64,000 nt of DNA from Linanthus parryae (GCA_023055425.1 JALGPY010000006.1:88943935-89007934), one strand, 5' to 3'. Shown: positions 34,965 through 48,367, counted from the stretch's first letter. A program made the numbers and translations. The notes: generated from the sequence alone by a model not told the origin.

Positions 34965-36219
34965 TAAGGTGGGGTTAAATGATTCGGGTGGAGAATGGTA
35001 GCTTTGTAAAAGTAGATAAAAAAAACATACACAAAATATAAAGTAGGAAGAACTTAGCTAAACGGCTCAGAAAGGAAACTAGGGAGAACCTAATGTAACA
35101 GAGGTAGTAACAAATATGGATAAAACATAACAAATATGGATAAAAAATAGAAGAATTTGTACCCATAAAAAATGAAAAGAAATTGCTTTAATAGCTCAGT
35201 GGTAAACAAGACAGCTCAAAAAATGTTATGTAGTGACAAATAGAGGATAAAACAAACACATATATGATAACATGGATAAGAAGTTGATAAAGAAACCAGA
35301 TAAAAAACGTAGATGAAATTTAGAAAACACTTACTAACGCTAGTGTAACTTCTAAAAATCACACACCTGAAGCAATATGGATCACAACTTCGCAGGACCA
35401 GTTGTAATTTGGGTTGAACATTATTGTTGGTTGCATAGATTGATATAGCCTTACTTTTTACCGACATCTTGTTAAGGATTGGGACATGTAGTCTAGAATA
35501 CGTTAACTCCTTTATGGTGGAGTATGTAAATCATGTGGCACACAAACCATCTTAGATGACTCATAACTTTTGCATGTGACGTAGAGTATGTAGCTACCTC
35601 AATGATACACAATAGTGTTGGGAGAAGAAAAATGTAAATCATATGGATATTTCACCTTAGAACGCAGATAAAATCTTGAAATTAAATGTCATCCAGACAG
35701 GTAATTATGGGTAAGAGATAAGAAATCAATGAGTGTAGATAACAAGGTTAACGTACATGGAAGGATTACAACAAATACAATATATGAACAGAATGATATA
35801 TTATTAAACTTAGAATAATTCAACTTTAGAGAGGTATGCATTTACCAGATCTGTCATTGCTTTCTGTCTCGTAACATGTGTTACATCTATTCGATGGTCA
35901 TGAAGACGTAGGAATTCAGCAACTTCGTAATTAGATTTCTTCATTGACTGAATTTTGAAGTTGTTGTACACAAACGTAATGGAGACTGTGATGCATATTC
36001 TTTAAGTTTCTTGAAATTGCTCGTTATGAACGGCTCTGATTGGTAAGAAATATAATATTCATCACGCTCATTGTCACAAAACTTCTCATGTCCTAGCATG
36101 AATTATTGACAAAGATCAAACTATTATTCTTGTAGTGAAAGAATTTCATGAAGCATTAATTTATATTTAGAATTTGAACACTTAAATTTAAAAAGTGTAT
36201 CCAACGTTAATGCCATCCC
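34965..36219. other. AT-rich spacer without recognised features
   Basis: No coding exon, element end or RNA gene can be supported. It ends at the ATCCC that flanks Sirevirus-like element 2. Confidence 0.5.
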
Positions 36220-37401
36220 TAAAAGACAGTCTGTATGCAACTAATACAGGATCAATACTCCAGAAGGGTGGGGGTGAATAGAGTATGGCAACTTTTGCCA
36301 AAAGATTGATTTTAAACAAACTTGTAGAAAACATGAAGTATTTCAAGGCCTTGAAATAAGTTTCAAGTCCTTAGAGTCGAAACATATAGTAGAAAAGTTT
36401 GCTGATAGTTTTCAAGGCCTTGAAATGCCTTTCAAGGCTTTGAACAAGAAACCTGTTTCGAGCAGTTAACTTAGGCAAATTAGTGACTGAAAAGTAAAGA
36501 GCAATAGACACAAGGATTTTGCAAAGTTTAGTCCTCAATGACCTACGTCTCTACCTGAGGGATCTAATTCCTGCAGTATTTCAAACAGACTTCTTATTAA
36601 TCAAAATCTAAGCCCTAGATATCAAGCACAGAGACTTCCTTCTCTCTGGTACGACTTGTGGTTCTCAAACCTATCTAGTACATGCTCTAGCTAACTGATT
36701 CAATAAGAATCTCTTGTTTTTCCTCTTGAACAACACCATGAGATTAAGATAAGAGAAGTATTAACATAATGATATACAAATGAAGTTCAGAATGAAGAAC
36801 ACTGTAACACAGTGAAGCAGTTAAAAAATTCAGTGTTGTTTTGAAGCTTGGATTGTGTGAATGATCTTCCACTGTGTTGCTTGTCAATCCTTGAGAGTGT
36901 TTGAATGTTTCTGCAAAAGTGTTATATGAAATCTCTCAACAGTCTTGTTATTCTGCTTGTTTGAAAAGCAAAATATATAGGATCTTCTTTCAACAGAGTT
37001 TCCTAAAATCAAGAAGCATATTTTTGACTCCTTAACAGTTAAATTCCAACGAGATATTAATATGATCTTCCACCTACAGGTCTTAGGAAATTCCAGACAT
37101 GATTCCATAAGTTTAGGATTCTTCTGCAACATGGATTTCCTTTTCCGCATATAAACAAGTTAGGAAATAGTTCCTGAAAAATAGGTAGCTAGTAAATCCT
37201 GCAAAAAAACAGTCAAGCAAAGAGATTAAGTTATGATCAGATATCATATAAGATTGTATTTCATCATAAAATAAGGCATAATCAATCAAAGTAGAATAGA
37301 GATTAAATCAGAAAGAAAAACTCCCCCTGAGTTCATACTGTGACTACAGTGTTGTTTCAAAGCTTTTGTGAATTGCAGTGCTGTTTCACGCCATTGAACA
37401 T
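36220..37401 (-). repeat. 3' LTR of element 2
   Basis: It corresponds to 43421-44307 and to the solo LTR at 56475. It includes the ACTCCCCCTGAGTTCAT block inside the LTR, whereas in element 1 the equivalent block lies just outside. The inner boundary near 37401 is approximate. Confidence 0.8.
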
Positions 37402-37507
37402 ACTAGTTTAGATCAAACAACATTATGAAATAGGAGTAGAGGCAAAACCATCCAACCAGATTCCTCTGGTTGAATGACTAACAAACGATTTAGTAGATAG
37501 AGCTTTC

Positions 37508-37915
37508 TTACCAGTTGATGTTTGTTTTCAGAAAAGATATGAATCTCCTTACCAGTGTCCTTCTGTGATACCTCATTCTATTTTCCAGTGACCTTTTATC
37601 TTCTCCTTTGTCAGACTTCTGAGGCTTCTTCTTTGTTGACTTAGAGCTTCCAATCTGAATCCCTTTCTGTTTCTCAAAACCACCTGTTGGATTGGACTTC
37701 TTCTTCTTGCTTGAAGCAGCAACCCGTTCTTCCTTGTCCTTTTTTCTCTTCTTCTTTAGAGGAGGAGAGGAGGGTCTTGGTGGAATAGGAGTCCTGGAAC
37801 TAGATCCATCACTTATAGCTTGCACTTCCTCTTCTACAGTCTTTCTCTTTTCCCCCGAACTTTTCTTGGAGCCTCCAACCATCTTGATTATATCAGAGAT
37901 TCTTCGAGAATCCAT
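37508..37915 (-). pseudogene. ORF3 N-terminal fragment of element 2
   Basis: A 135-residue frame starting MDSRRISDIIKMVGG, then a Ser/Pro/Lys-rich region (PPRPSSPPLKKKRKK). It matches the Lys-rich start of ORF3 in element 1 in position and composition. The globular part is deleted. Confidence 0.6.
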
Positions 37916-38373
37916 TAGGTTTTGGGATGTTTAGAAGATAGAGGCAGGAGTGATAGATACGAGAGTGAAAAGAGGAAATAAGTAGTAAAGAGTTTGTATT
38001 TGAATAGGAAACAAAATATTCTCATATATTTGAGAAATGAAGTTTGAATGAAATTAAAACTCCTCAAGGAAATAAAATAAATTCTTACGAATTTTGAAGA
38101 GATTTGATTTATTTTAAAAAATAATATTGGACAATTATCTACAGAGATAACACCTAGCATTGGTGATCCATTCATTGAATATATAGTGTACATATTTATT
38201 TTCAAAACTTTGAAAAGAGTTTCATGGCCTTGAAATTTTGTAATATTGGAGCATATAATATCAAGGCTTTGTATAGATTTTAAAGGCTTTGAAAACTTTC
38301 CAAAACTTTGAAAAAAATCACCCTATCTGATACTCCCCATAAACAAGTGCTTTCTTATTTAGCATGCCCAATT

Positions 38374-41300
38374 CTAATCATAAGGCTGAGAATCTGTATT
38401 ATGGCAATGGTTTAGTGAATATATTTGCAAATTGTATGTTAGTAGGTACAAATTCAAGAGAGATATCACCTTCTCTGCATGATCTCTGATGAAATGGTGT
38501 CTGACATCTATGTGTTTGGTTCTTGAGTGCTGAATTAGATTCTTTGTAATAGAGATTGCACTAGTGTTGTCACATTTGATAGTAATATCTCTGAATTCAA
38601 AACCTAACTCTCTCATCTGTTGAGCTATCCATAGCACTTGTGAGCAGCAAGCTCCATCTGCTATGTATTCAGCTTCTGCAGTTGACAATGATACTGAGTT
38701 TTGCTTCTTAGAATGCTAGCTTATCAGGGATGATCCAAGATATTGGCAACAACCTGAAATGCTTTTTCTGTCCACTTTATATCCGGCAAATTCAGCATCT
38801 GAATAGTGACACAAAGAAAAGTTAGACTGTTTTGGATACCAAATCCCTAAGTGTTTGGTACCATTGAGATATCTGAAAATTCTCTTGACAACAACTAAGT
38901 GTGATTCCTTTGGTTCAACTTGAATTCTAGCACACATACAAACACTGAACATGATGTCTAGCCTACTAGCTTTAAGATAGAGAAGTTAACCAATCATACC
39001 TCTATACTCTTTCTGATTCACACTCTTACCATTTTAATCTTTGTCTAAAGACAGAGTGGAGCTCATAGGGGTTTTGAATACCTTGGACTAGGACAAATTG
39101 TATTTGTTTAGAAAGTCCTTGACGTATTTGTTCTGGTGCAGGAAAATTCCTTTCTTCATTTGATGCGCATGAAGTCCAAGAAAGAAATTTAACTCTCTCA
39201 TCAAGCTCATCTCAAAATCCCTGCTCACAAGACTTGAGAAATCATTGGAAAGTGAATCATTAATAGCACCAAATAGAATATCATCAACATGTATGTGTAC
39301 TACAAGAATGTCTTTCTCATGAGTCTTTGTGAAAAGAGTTTTATCCATCAATCCTCTTTTGAAACCATTTTCAAATAGAAACTTTAACAATCTTTCATAC
39401 CAAGCTCTGAGAGCTTGTTTCAAACCATAAAGAGCTTTGTCAAGTTGATAAACATAGTTTGTAAACCTAATCATCTTCAAAATGAGGAGGTTGATAAACT
39501 TCTTCTTGCAGATAACCATTTAGAAATGCACATTTAACATCCATTTAAAAAAGTTTGATGTTCTTACGCGATGCAAAAGCAAGTAACAATCTAATTGATT
39601 CTAACCTGGCTACAGGAGCAAAAGTATCATCATAGTCTATACCTTCTTCTTGATTATAGCATTGAGCAACTAATCATGTTTTGTTTCTGATAATTTTACC
39701 ATTCTCATCTAGCTTGTTTCTGAACACCCACCTTGTGCCAATTATAGAATGATCTTTGGGAGGAGGAACTAAATTCCAAACCTTGTTCATTTCAAATTCA
39801 CTAAGTTCACTTTACGTAGCAATGATCCAGTCTGCTTCTTGTAATGGTTCTTTCACATTTTTAGGTTCTACAAGAGAGACAAGAGCATTAAAAGCACACA
39901 AGTTCTTTAATTGAGATCTAGTTTGAGTACTAGTGGACGGATCAGAAATAATATTGTTTGTTGGATGTGCTAAAAGGTATTTGAATCTCTTTCTTGTAGT
40001 CCATGATTCTGGTTCTCCAGGAAGCTTTTCAAGTCTTTGAAATCTTGAGGAAGTGTCTTGATCACTCTGCTTTTCTTGAGGATCTGTTTCAAGGCTTTAA
40101 GGTTCATTTTCAAGGCCTTGAAAATTTCTTCAGTTTTCCTGCAAGTTTATTTGGAACCACCTTATGGATCTTCAACATTTGACTCACGCTTGTTTAGATT
40201 TAAGTATGCGAAACTATCACTCAAAGAACCATCATTAATTTCATCAAAAATAATATGAATACTTTCTTCGACAAGCTTGGTTCTCTTGTTATAGACTCTG
40301 TATGCCTTTCTAGTCAGTGAATAACTGAGAAAGATACCTTCATCATTTCTGGCATCAATTTTTTTCAAGTTTTTCCTTACCATTTTTGTGTACAAACCAA
40401 GTACACCGAAGAGGCTTGAAATAAGATACATTAGGCTTTCTCCCTTTGAAAAGTTCATAGGGAGTTTTCTTTAAGATAGGCCTAATCAGACACCTGTTCA
40501 GTATGTAGTTGGCAGTGTTTACAACTTCTACCCAGAAAGATTTTGGCAACTTGTTCTCCAGAAGCATTGTCCTAGACATGTCCTCAAGAGTCCTGTTCTT
40601 TCTTTCAACTACTCCATTCTATTGAGAAGTTTTAGGATCAGAGAAATTGTGAGAGATATCATACTTAGCACAAAGAAAATCAAATTCAAGTTGATCAAAT
40701 TCTCTGCCATGATCACTTAGAAGCAATAGGCTGGCTTTTCAATGTTTGAAGCTCTTTACAAAGCTTTGAAGATTCAGACAGAGCTTCGAAATTTTCTCTT
40801 AAAAACGTTACCCAAGTAAATCTAGAGAAATCATCTACAACAACTAACATATACTTCTTACCATTTGGAGAAGGAGTTCTCATAGGACCACAGGAATCCA
40901 TGTGAAGCAATTCAATGGGTCTAGTAGTACTTACAAAGTTTTTGACTTGAAATAGCTCATTGTCTGTTTACCTTTAGCACAAGCTTTGTATATCTCTTCA
41001 TATTAGAACTTAATGGATGGTAGACCTCTGACAAGGTTTTTGGAAACTAGTTTGTTCAGAGTATGCAAGCATATGTTTCCAAGATTTTTGTGCCGAAGCT
41101 TTGAATCCTCTTTCAAGGCCTTGAGACACTTCAGACTTTATCCTGCAACTTTGTTAGTATTCAAACATTAAAAATTGTTTGATTTAGATGTTGTGAGTAT
41201 GCTATTGCCTGATTTCTCATCTTGCACCACACATTTCTCTTTGTCAAATATGACCTTATTCCCTTTGTCACACAGTTGATAAACACTAACCAGATTAAAT

Positions 41301-41540
41301 TTAAGACCATCTATAAGATACACATTTGAGATAGAACTTTCAGAACTGTTACCAACATTCCCAATTTCTATGATGTTGTATTTGCCTTTGCCACCAAGTG
41401 TGATTGCTCGTCCTGAATGTTCTTTCAATTCTGTGAACAAAGAACTCTTGCCACTCATGTGTCTGGGCAACCACTATCCATGATCCACTTTTGTTCCTTG
41501 CTCTTGGTGACAACCTACAAACACCATTCACTGCCTTACC
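38374..41540 (-). pseudogene. Pol of element 2 (PR-IN-RT-RH), many stops
   Basis: Minus-strand pieces in order: protease-side fragment 41470-41168 (PRHMSGKSSLFTEL), integrase at 40910-40713 (MDSCGPMR) and 40579-40162 (MSRTMLLENKLPKSFW), RT 39519-39088 ([10 protein letters not shown]; the catalytic YVDD has become HVDD in [12 protein letters not shown]), and RNase H 38952-38716 and 38688-38374 (MSTAEAEYIADGACCSQVLW). Homologous to element 1 throughout; non-functional. Confidence 0.9.
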
Positions 41541-42241
41541 CAGCTGTTAGACTAAGTGTAAAATTTAGATTCATACTCAGGGTTAACCATATTGGGTGAT
41601 TTAATCCCTTTAGAAACTCAAATCTGTCTCACTTGTCCCTTGAGTTACAATGGAAAAGTGTTCCTCATAATGTAAGGTTCTCTTTTCTAAAGGGACAAGT
41701 CATCTTAACATGACCAATCTTGTTACAATAATGACATTTTGGAGAAGGTATGCTACTTGCTTCACAAATTTGGTATTGGTTTTCTTTGGAAAGTGTGAAT
41801 TATATCCAATGCCAGTTTTGTGAACAGAGTATACACTTCCTCAAAAAATCTAGTTAAGGTTGTGTTATGAGACATCAAGCTTGATCATAACATTCTTAGA
41901 GTTTTGAAGTTTCTCAGTTATAGTAGTCTTGTGTTCCTCCAATTCAGCATACTAATGGTTTAGAGCAACAAGATTGTCACTCAAAAGAGAGTACTCAGTG
42001 ACTACTTCCTTGACTTGAGTTTCAAGGCCTTGGGACTGGTTTCTAAAGCTTTGAAATCTCTGTCAGTTTTTGCCTGAGAAATTTCAAGATTCTTGTTTTG
42101 ACAAACTAATTGCAAATTCTCTTTTGCTTACTCAAGAAATTTCTTCTTCAAAGTCTTGATTTCATTTAAATAGTCTTCCTCATTGAAAATCATTGTTATT
42201 ACAATTTCAGAAAGAATATCTGCAGGTTTAGACATAAGACT

Positions 42242-43320
42242 TTATATCATTACCTCAATGTTCTTTTCAAAACCTTCATCATGCTTGGTCATAAGGCATA
42301 AGTTGGTTTGATCTTCTTCAGATTTAGAATCACTTGAGGAATCAAAATCACTCCAAGAAGCTACCATAGCTTTCTTTCTTCTGTCATGAGCTTTCTTTGA
42401 AAAATGCTTGTGTTTCTTGTGAGGGCAGTCTCTAATCAAGTGTCCTGCATCACCACACTCAAAGAAATTCATTACTTTAGGCTTATTACCATGCGAAGAA
42501 GTTTTACCTTTATAGTCTTTGCTACTAGAGGACTTGTGTTTGTCCCTGCTGAAATCTTTGTTTCCAAAGTTCTTCTTCATCTTAAGAATTCTGGTCAAGG
42601 ATTTGGAAATAAGTACAAAGGGATCTTCTTCATCATCTTCCTCCTTTTCAAGGCTTTGAGATGGTTCATTCTCTTTGGCCTTTAATGCTACGTTCCTTAC
42701 ACTTTTTGGTAATTCTCCATCAACTTCATTCATATAGATTTCATGTGTGAGTAGTTTTCCCTGTAAATCATCTAGTTGGAGAGATGATAGATCTTGAGCT
42801 TCTTCAATGGCATTGGTCTTTGGTTCCCATTTGGCTTTGGGAAGACTTCTCAATATCTTCCTGACTTTCTCTTCATTTGAAAAGGACTTTCCCAAAGTAT
42901 CCAGATTGTTGACAATGTCTGTAAATCTCTTGAGCCTGTCTTTGATGGATTAATCTCCATTCATTTTTAACAATTCATAATGTCTAAGAAATATGTTGAT
43001 CTTTGGTTGCTTCACTTGGTTGGTTCCTTCAAAAGTCATAACCAGTTTGTCCCATATTTCCTTAACAGTTTTGCAGCCTGGTATACAGTTGAACTCTTCT
43101 TCACTCAAAGCACAGTGTAAGAGATTCATAGCTCTGTAATTCTTAGAGAACTGTCCTAATTCAAAAGTAGAAATTGAATCCTCACTTTTGCGAGTTCTAA
43201 TCCCATTATTTTCTGTGTAGAATGTATGAGGACCATTCTGGATAATGGACCACAACTCTATATGAACATTTTCATCAAGCCTTTCAAGTGAACAAAGTTG
43301 TCTCCACTGAACAAGGGAGG
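42242..43320 (-). pseudogene. Gag of element 2, broken
   Basis: Pieces 43255-42950 (GQFSKNYRAMNLLHCALSEE) and 42895-42242 (KVRKILRSLPKAKWEPKTNA), with zinc knuckle FFECGDAGHLIRDCP in which the first Cys is Phe. Homologous to the gag of element 1. Confidence 0.88.
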
Positions 43321-43406
43321 TCTGTTAGCAGCTCATCCTTGTAAGAAACCACCATCATCTACAGTACTCATGATCACAAGATTGTTAGATCTATATAGTG
43401 ATACAA

Positions 43407-43418
43407 GCTTTGATACCA
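43407..43418 (-). promoter_or_regulatory. Mutated primer-binding site of element 2
   Basis: Minus-strand TGGTATCAAAGC differs at one base from the initiator tRNA-Met site found in element 1. It is two bases from the LTR end at 43421. Confidence 0.85.
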
Positions 43419-43420
43419 AT

Positions 43421-44307
43421 TGAAAGAATGTATGTAAGAAACTAATGTAGGATCAATACTCTAGAAGGGGAGGGGGGTTGAATAGAGTATGTCAACTTTT
43501 GCCAAAAGAGTGGTTTTAAACAAGTTTGTAGAAAACAGATAGTATTTCAAGGCCTTGAAATAAGTTCAAGTCCTTGGAATCAAAACAGATAGCAGAAAAG
43601 TTTGCTAATAGTTTTCAAGACTTTGAAAAAGAAACTTGTTTGAGCAGTTAACTTAGGAAAATCAGTGACTGAAAAGTAAAGAGCAATAGACACAAGAATT
43701 TTACAAATTTCAGTCCTCAATGACCTACTTCTCTGCCCGAGGGATCTAATCCCTGCAGGATTTCAAACAGACTTATTATTAATCAAAAGCTAATCCCTAG
43801 ATCTCAAGCACAAAGACTTCCCTCTCTCTGCTACCGCTTGTGGTTCTCACTAAACAATCTAGTACATGCTCTAGCTAACTGATTTAATAAGAATATTTTG
43901 TTGTTCTTCTTGAAAAACACCACGAGATTAAGATGAGGGAAGTATTAACATAATGATATACAAATGAAGTTCAGAGTGAAGAACAATGTAACACAGTGAA
44001 GCAGTTAAGTTTAGGATTCTTCTGCAACCTATATTTCCTTTTCTAAATATAAACAAGTTATGAAATAGTTCATGCAAATTAGGTAGCTAGTAATTCCTGC
44101 AAAAACTCAGTCAAGCAATGAGATTAAGTTATGATCAGATATCAGACAAGTTTGTCTTTAATCATCAAATAAAGCATAATCTATCAAAGAAGAATATAGA
44201 TTAAATCATAAGGAAAAACTCCCCCTAAGTTCATACTGTGAGCTGTAGTGCTGTTTCAAAGCTTTTGAAAGCTGTTTGAAGGCCTTGAAACAGCCTGTGA
44301 ACTTACA
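43421..44307 (-). repeat. 5' LTR of element 2 with an internal deletion
   Basis: 887 bp, from TGAAAGAATG to GAACTTACA. Compared with the 3' LTR it lacks about 300 bp around 44008, where GAAGCAGTTAA joins directly to GTTTAGGATTC. Confidence 0.85.
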
Positions 44308-46467
44308 AGCCCATTGAAAGTGAAATCCTACACTACAAAATCATTATGACCAAAACACAAGTGATGGTTTTGTGTATGTATCAACAATTACATTGAACTA
44401 CTAGATAGAACTGTAACGATTTACTGTGTTGTAGTGCTTACATAGTTCGTCACACAAAGATTAAAAGGTAAACAACAATACAAATTTGTCCATGCAACAT
44501 TACATGCTACGACGTTTTAAATCAAAAATAGCATACATATTGTCCATAGAATGGCAAACACTCACTATGAATAAGATAAGTCATGTTTCATGATATTACA
44601 CATATATTACAAGTATCAAGCTATTATAACTAGTCTACAACATTTTTCCTACTCATTAACTATGATACATAGTTGTTATAAGATACTGATATGATATCAC
44701 ATGGCTAAGTTTCATATGTATTAAGATGTCCTAAATTTAACCAAATAAAACTATTTAAGAATGGTTATTCATTATTTGTTACAAATTCCTGACTATCATA
44801 CGTTGTATTTTAGATTAATGACACAATTAAGGTATTCCATCCCATTTTAACATCTATTGCGCTACATTATAACTTATCATTGTGCATATTGAGTTGAAAA
44901 ATTAATGTGAAACACGAAGCGAAACACATGTTAGTTAACTGAAACTCGTTAAACCACATGTAACATAATAGAACCGAGATCAAATTATATGTCATATCTG
45001 TGGTTCACCATAAAAATATAACCCATTAGATTTCTGTATTGATTGAAGGGTTAAACACTAAAATAAATAGATATTTGAAGCTACTATTTACTTAAAAATT
45101 GCGTCTTTGAGTTGGCTTTCAGGTGACGACATAGATTGAGGTACTCTCTTGACCTCAATTTTTTAGGGTTTTTGCGAGTGTTTGTGAGGATGTCTCATGT
45201 TTTTAGATACATTTGACGTGATTTTCACCATAGTGGTTGTACGAGAGCGTTTATGCATTTTTGGGGCATTTTGTTCTTATTTTGGTACATTTTGTACATT
45301 ATTTTTCCTTCCAGTGGTAAGATCATTGGTATCCATCCATTTTATAGTGATAAGGTGGAGGAATGACACACAATAGAAGAATGTCGGGAGTGCGGACCGC
45401 GTTTTGGAAGCCCAAGTGGTCAATAATGAAGGCAAAAGAAGGTGCAAAGAAGACATAAAGAAGAAATGGAGCAGCATCAGCTTCCCACCGCAAAGGATCC
45501 TTCAGGTGTGGTGAGCCAGACGGAAAGATGCCGCCGCGGTGGCGTATTTGAACGAATTGCGCATTAGTGGGGTTACTCTTTCATATTTGAAGACTTTTCA
45601 ATGGCTTTATCCAATGCATGACTCTTCTAGTTTAAAATCTAACCCTAGTATCATTCTATGATATCCACTCATCGCCATACTACCGGATGAAGAAGAGAAA
45701 CAACTTTTCAGTTCGAAGATTCGTGTTAAAGATTGAATATTATGAGTAGCTTTTGGAGAAGAAGACAGAACACCATCGACTAATCCACCGGAGACCTCGT
45801 TTGTTTGATTCCCTTTCTCTCTACTTTGATGAACTCCATTGATTACATGATGAATATTAAGTTTTAAATAATGTGTCGTGTAGCTATACACCTTTTGATT
45901 AGGGCCGGTTTCGTGTCTGAGCATGATCTTGTTTTTATGGATTTGGATGATTTTCAATATTCGTACTGCGCTAGATTAAATGTTTATAAATGGTTATTTT
46001 TTTAATGAAAACAGCGTAGTAGCCTTAACACTGTACTATGTTCACTTATACTTTGTGTCAGTGTATTTTGCAGATTGATGACCCGTAGAAACAAGAAAAA
46101 CATAGGCATAACAATGAGTGGAGGCTTAGATACACGTGTTTATTATGAGATCGTAAAGAATCTTAAGAGTTCATAAAATTGTTGTGAACAGAAAATCGAT
46201 AAAACTAGGTCCATGCACGTCTAGTGCCCCCAGAAATCCTCTCAGTTAATTACTTGAGTTTTTAATTTATTGCAATTACTTTTGTAACGATAATTAAACA
46301 AACTCATTTTTTAAGATTTATGTATTAAACTTCAAATTGCTAGTTTTTGGGTTCGATGTACCTGTAACTTACCACAAAAAAATACGATTGACACCGTGCA
46401 CTCGTGGGAGCATTTTAGCGAAATTAGTTAAATTTCATAATGCATTTGCGAACATCATCAAAGTTTT
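44308..46467. other. AT-rich region, probably including a decayed Athila-like LTR
   Basis: No gene is supported. The Athila-like primer-binding site directly downstream implies that the end of this stretch was an LTR (CATCATCA before the site), but I cannot find its start. Short open frames near 45277-45957 have no recognisable domains. Confidence 0.4.
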
Positions 46468-46938
46468 TGGAGCCCGTTGACGAGGACTAGCAATTAGTTT
46501 AGTTTACTGTTTAAAGGAAGTTTTATTATTTTCTATTAATTTCGTTGTGCTCACATACTCTTCAGCCTCTTTGTTTTTCAGGTACTTTTGACGCTGTGTG
46601 GCCCAACGGAGTAGCAATCTTATACAACAAGCGTTGGAGGATCCGTAACCAATTTTTCGGGAAAAGAGTAGACAACTGACACAAAAGATTGTAGTGATTG
46701 CTAATGAAGCAGCTGAATCTGAGAAGTTAAGAAATGAGTTGGAAGCCGAAAGGGCTCATAGGGAGAAAAATCAGATAACAATGGAGGATCTGCAAGCTTT
46801 AGTTCCATATCTCACTGCTAGATTGCTACAACAACTACCACCGCCACATGGACCACCACCGAACGATCCTGGTAATATTGTGAACAAATGGTGCAAGCTC
46901 AAAAAGCATAATGGAAAATCACCAATGGTTGACAGTTC

Positions 46939-48353
46939 TGTTGGAATAGATGCCCTAGAGGCAATCTATTTTAGTATGAATTTATTATGGATAGAACATT
47001 CATTGTATTATTTATTGGATATTTAATATAATGAAGTCCTTAGATTTACAATTGTGTTGTTTATCTTAAATATCCCTAGTCCATTATAATGATTAATAGG
47101 ACAATCACATATAGACTAGTATGGGGTTGAATTGATATGGAGATATCATGATCCAACACATGTGTGTACATTAAGGGTAATGGCGCACCGGATTGACCCA
47201 TCTCTGAGAAGGCTACATACACGTTATGTTAAGTCACAAGTGCTTCTCGTGGTGCAATGGTATTGTCATCCTTAGACTTGAATTCGTTAGATATTCTAGT
47301 TGTGGATTATTGTGATTTTGGTAGCGTTAAACGCTACGCCGTAACTGGGTAGTTATAAAGGCGTGTACCGGATACAATAAGAAGCAAGCTTAGAGATCGT
47401 AGTGGACGTAGATAGAATTTGTCCCTCCCGCATAACGGGAGCAAATATCCTAGGCCACTCGAGGGATATTGCTTATAGAATGTCTGGCCAGACTCAAATA
47501 AACCAATATGGGATATTGATGTTATTTGCACGAATAAGGCTATTCCCATGGATCGAGAAACTATGAATTAGATATACGAGTGTGACTTGTATGTCTCGTG
47601 TCCAATCCGGATATAGAAACAAAGGGATGAGACAATTACTTGTACAAAGTTTGTCAGATGACTATTCTATTAGTTGGCTAGAATGGATGTTTTGCTAGAA
47701 ACAGCTCCATATTAGCAAACTGTTGCTACCAACTAGATAGAACCTATGGGGTCACACGCTATATAGAGTTGAAATTTGGGAATTAATTAATAAGATACAA
47801 GGATCACTTTGCAACACCTTGTAAACTTAGTAGGACTAATTTGCAAGGAAGGGACTAAACCGAATTCTAGTAGGACTAGAATGGGTCCTTTAGGTAGTTG
47901 GCAGGGATTTGTTGGACTATATAAAGGATGCTCCTTCCTTCCTTCCCACACTTATGAGCATTTAGTTCATAACTTGAGTGGGAGAGAACAAAAAGGAGAG
48001 AGCAAGCTAGCAAGAGGGACCCGTCGCCCCCCTTGCCACCGTCCCATCCCGTCGGCCCAAACAAGGAGGCCGAACCTCCTTGTTTCCTCGCGTTGTGTGA
48101 TTTCTTCTTCCTCTTCCTCCATTCTGGGCTAGCACACAAAGGAGTAGGAAGATCTAGAATTCAACTCTAGGCGTGGATCAACTATAGAGAACGTGACACA
48201 ATTCACGTTAGAAGTCATCACAGGAGAAACCCTAAGGTGTGTAAATTGATTTCTTCCCTTACCATCGTTATGTCTCTTGTCCTGTGATCCTTGGAGGGTA
48301 TTGCATGGATTATATTTGTTTTTCCGCTGCGTATCCATGATCAAAACCCTACA
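46939..48353 (+). repeat. 5' LTR of the copia element (1415 bp)
   Basis: It starts TGTTGGAATAGATGCC and ends AAAACCCTACA. It contains a TATA box at 47918-47925 and a stem-loop (ACAAGGAGG, loop CCGAA, CCTCCTTGT at 48061-48083) in the likely transcript leader. The open frame at 47809-48132 lies within the LTR and has no domain. Confidence 0.95.
47918..47925 (+). promoter_or_regulatory. TATA box of the copia 5' LTR
   Basis: TATATAAA in the U3 region. In the 3' LTR the same position reads GTATAAA (55601-55607). Confidence 0.75.
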
Positions 48354-48354
48354 G

Positions 48355-48367
48355 TGGTATCAGAGCC
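48355..48367 (+). promoter_or_regulatory. Primer-binding site of the copia element
   Basis: TGGTATCAGAGCC, complementary to initiator tRNA-Met, one base after the 5' LTR end. Confidence 0.95.

Larger units (their letters stand above)
36220..44307 (-). mobile_element. Decayed Sirevirus-like copia element 2, TSD ATCCC/AGCCC
   Basis: It has the same layout and strand as element 1 but belongs to a different family with more decay. The LTRs are 36220 to about 37401 and 43421-44307. The flanking pentamers ATCCC (36215-36219) and AGCCC (44308-44312) differ at one base. The terminal TG has become TA at the left end. Pol domains are short broken frames, and most of ORF3 is missing. It is older than element 1, judging by the number of disruptions. 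Confidence 0.88.

Noticed and set aside
35192..35202. tRNA A-box-like TAGCTCAGTGG
   Set aside because: No B box at the right distance and no cloverleaf in the flanks.
47809..48139. Frames of 87-107 codons, repeated at 55491-55821
   Set aside because: They lie in the copia LTRs and are duplicated only because LTRs are duplicated; no recognisable domain.
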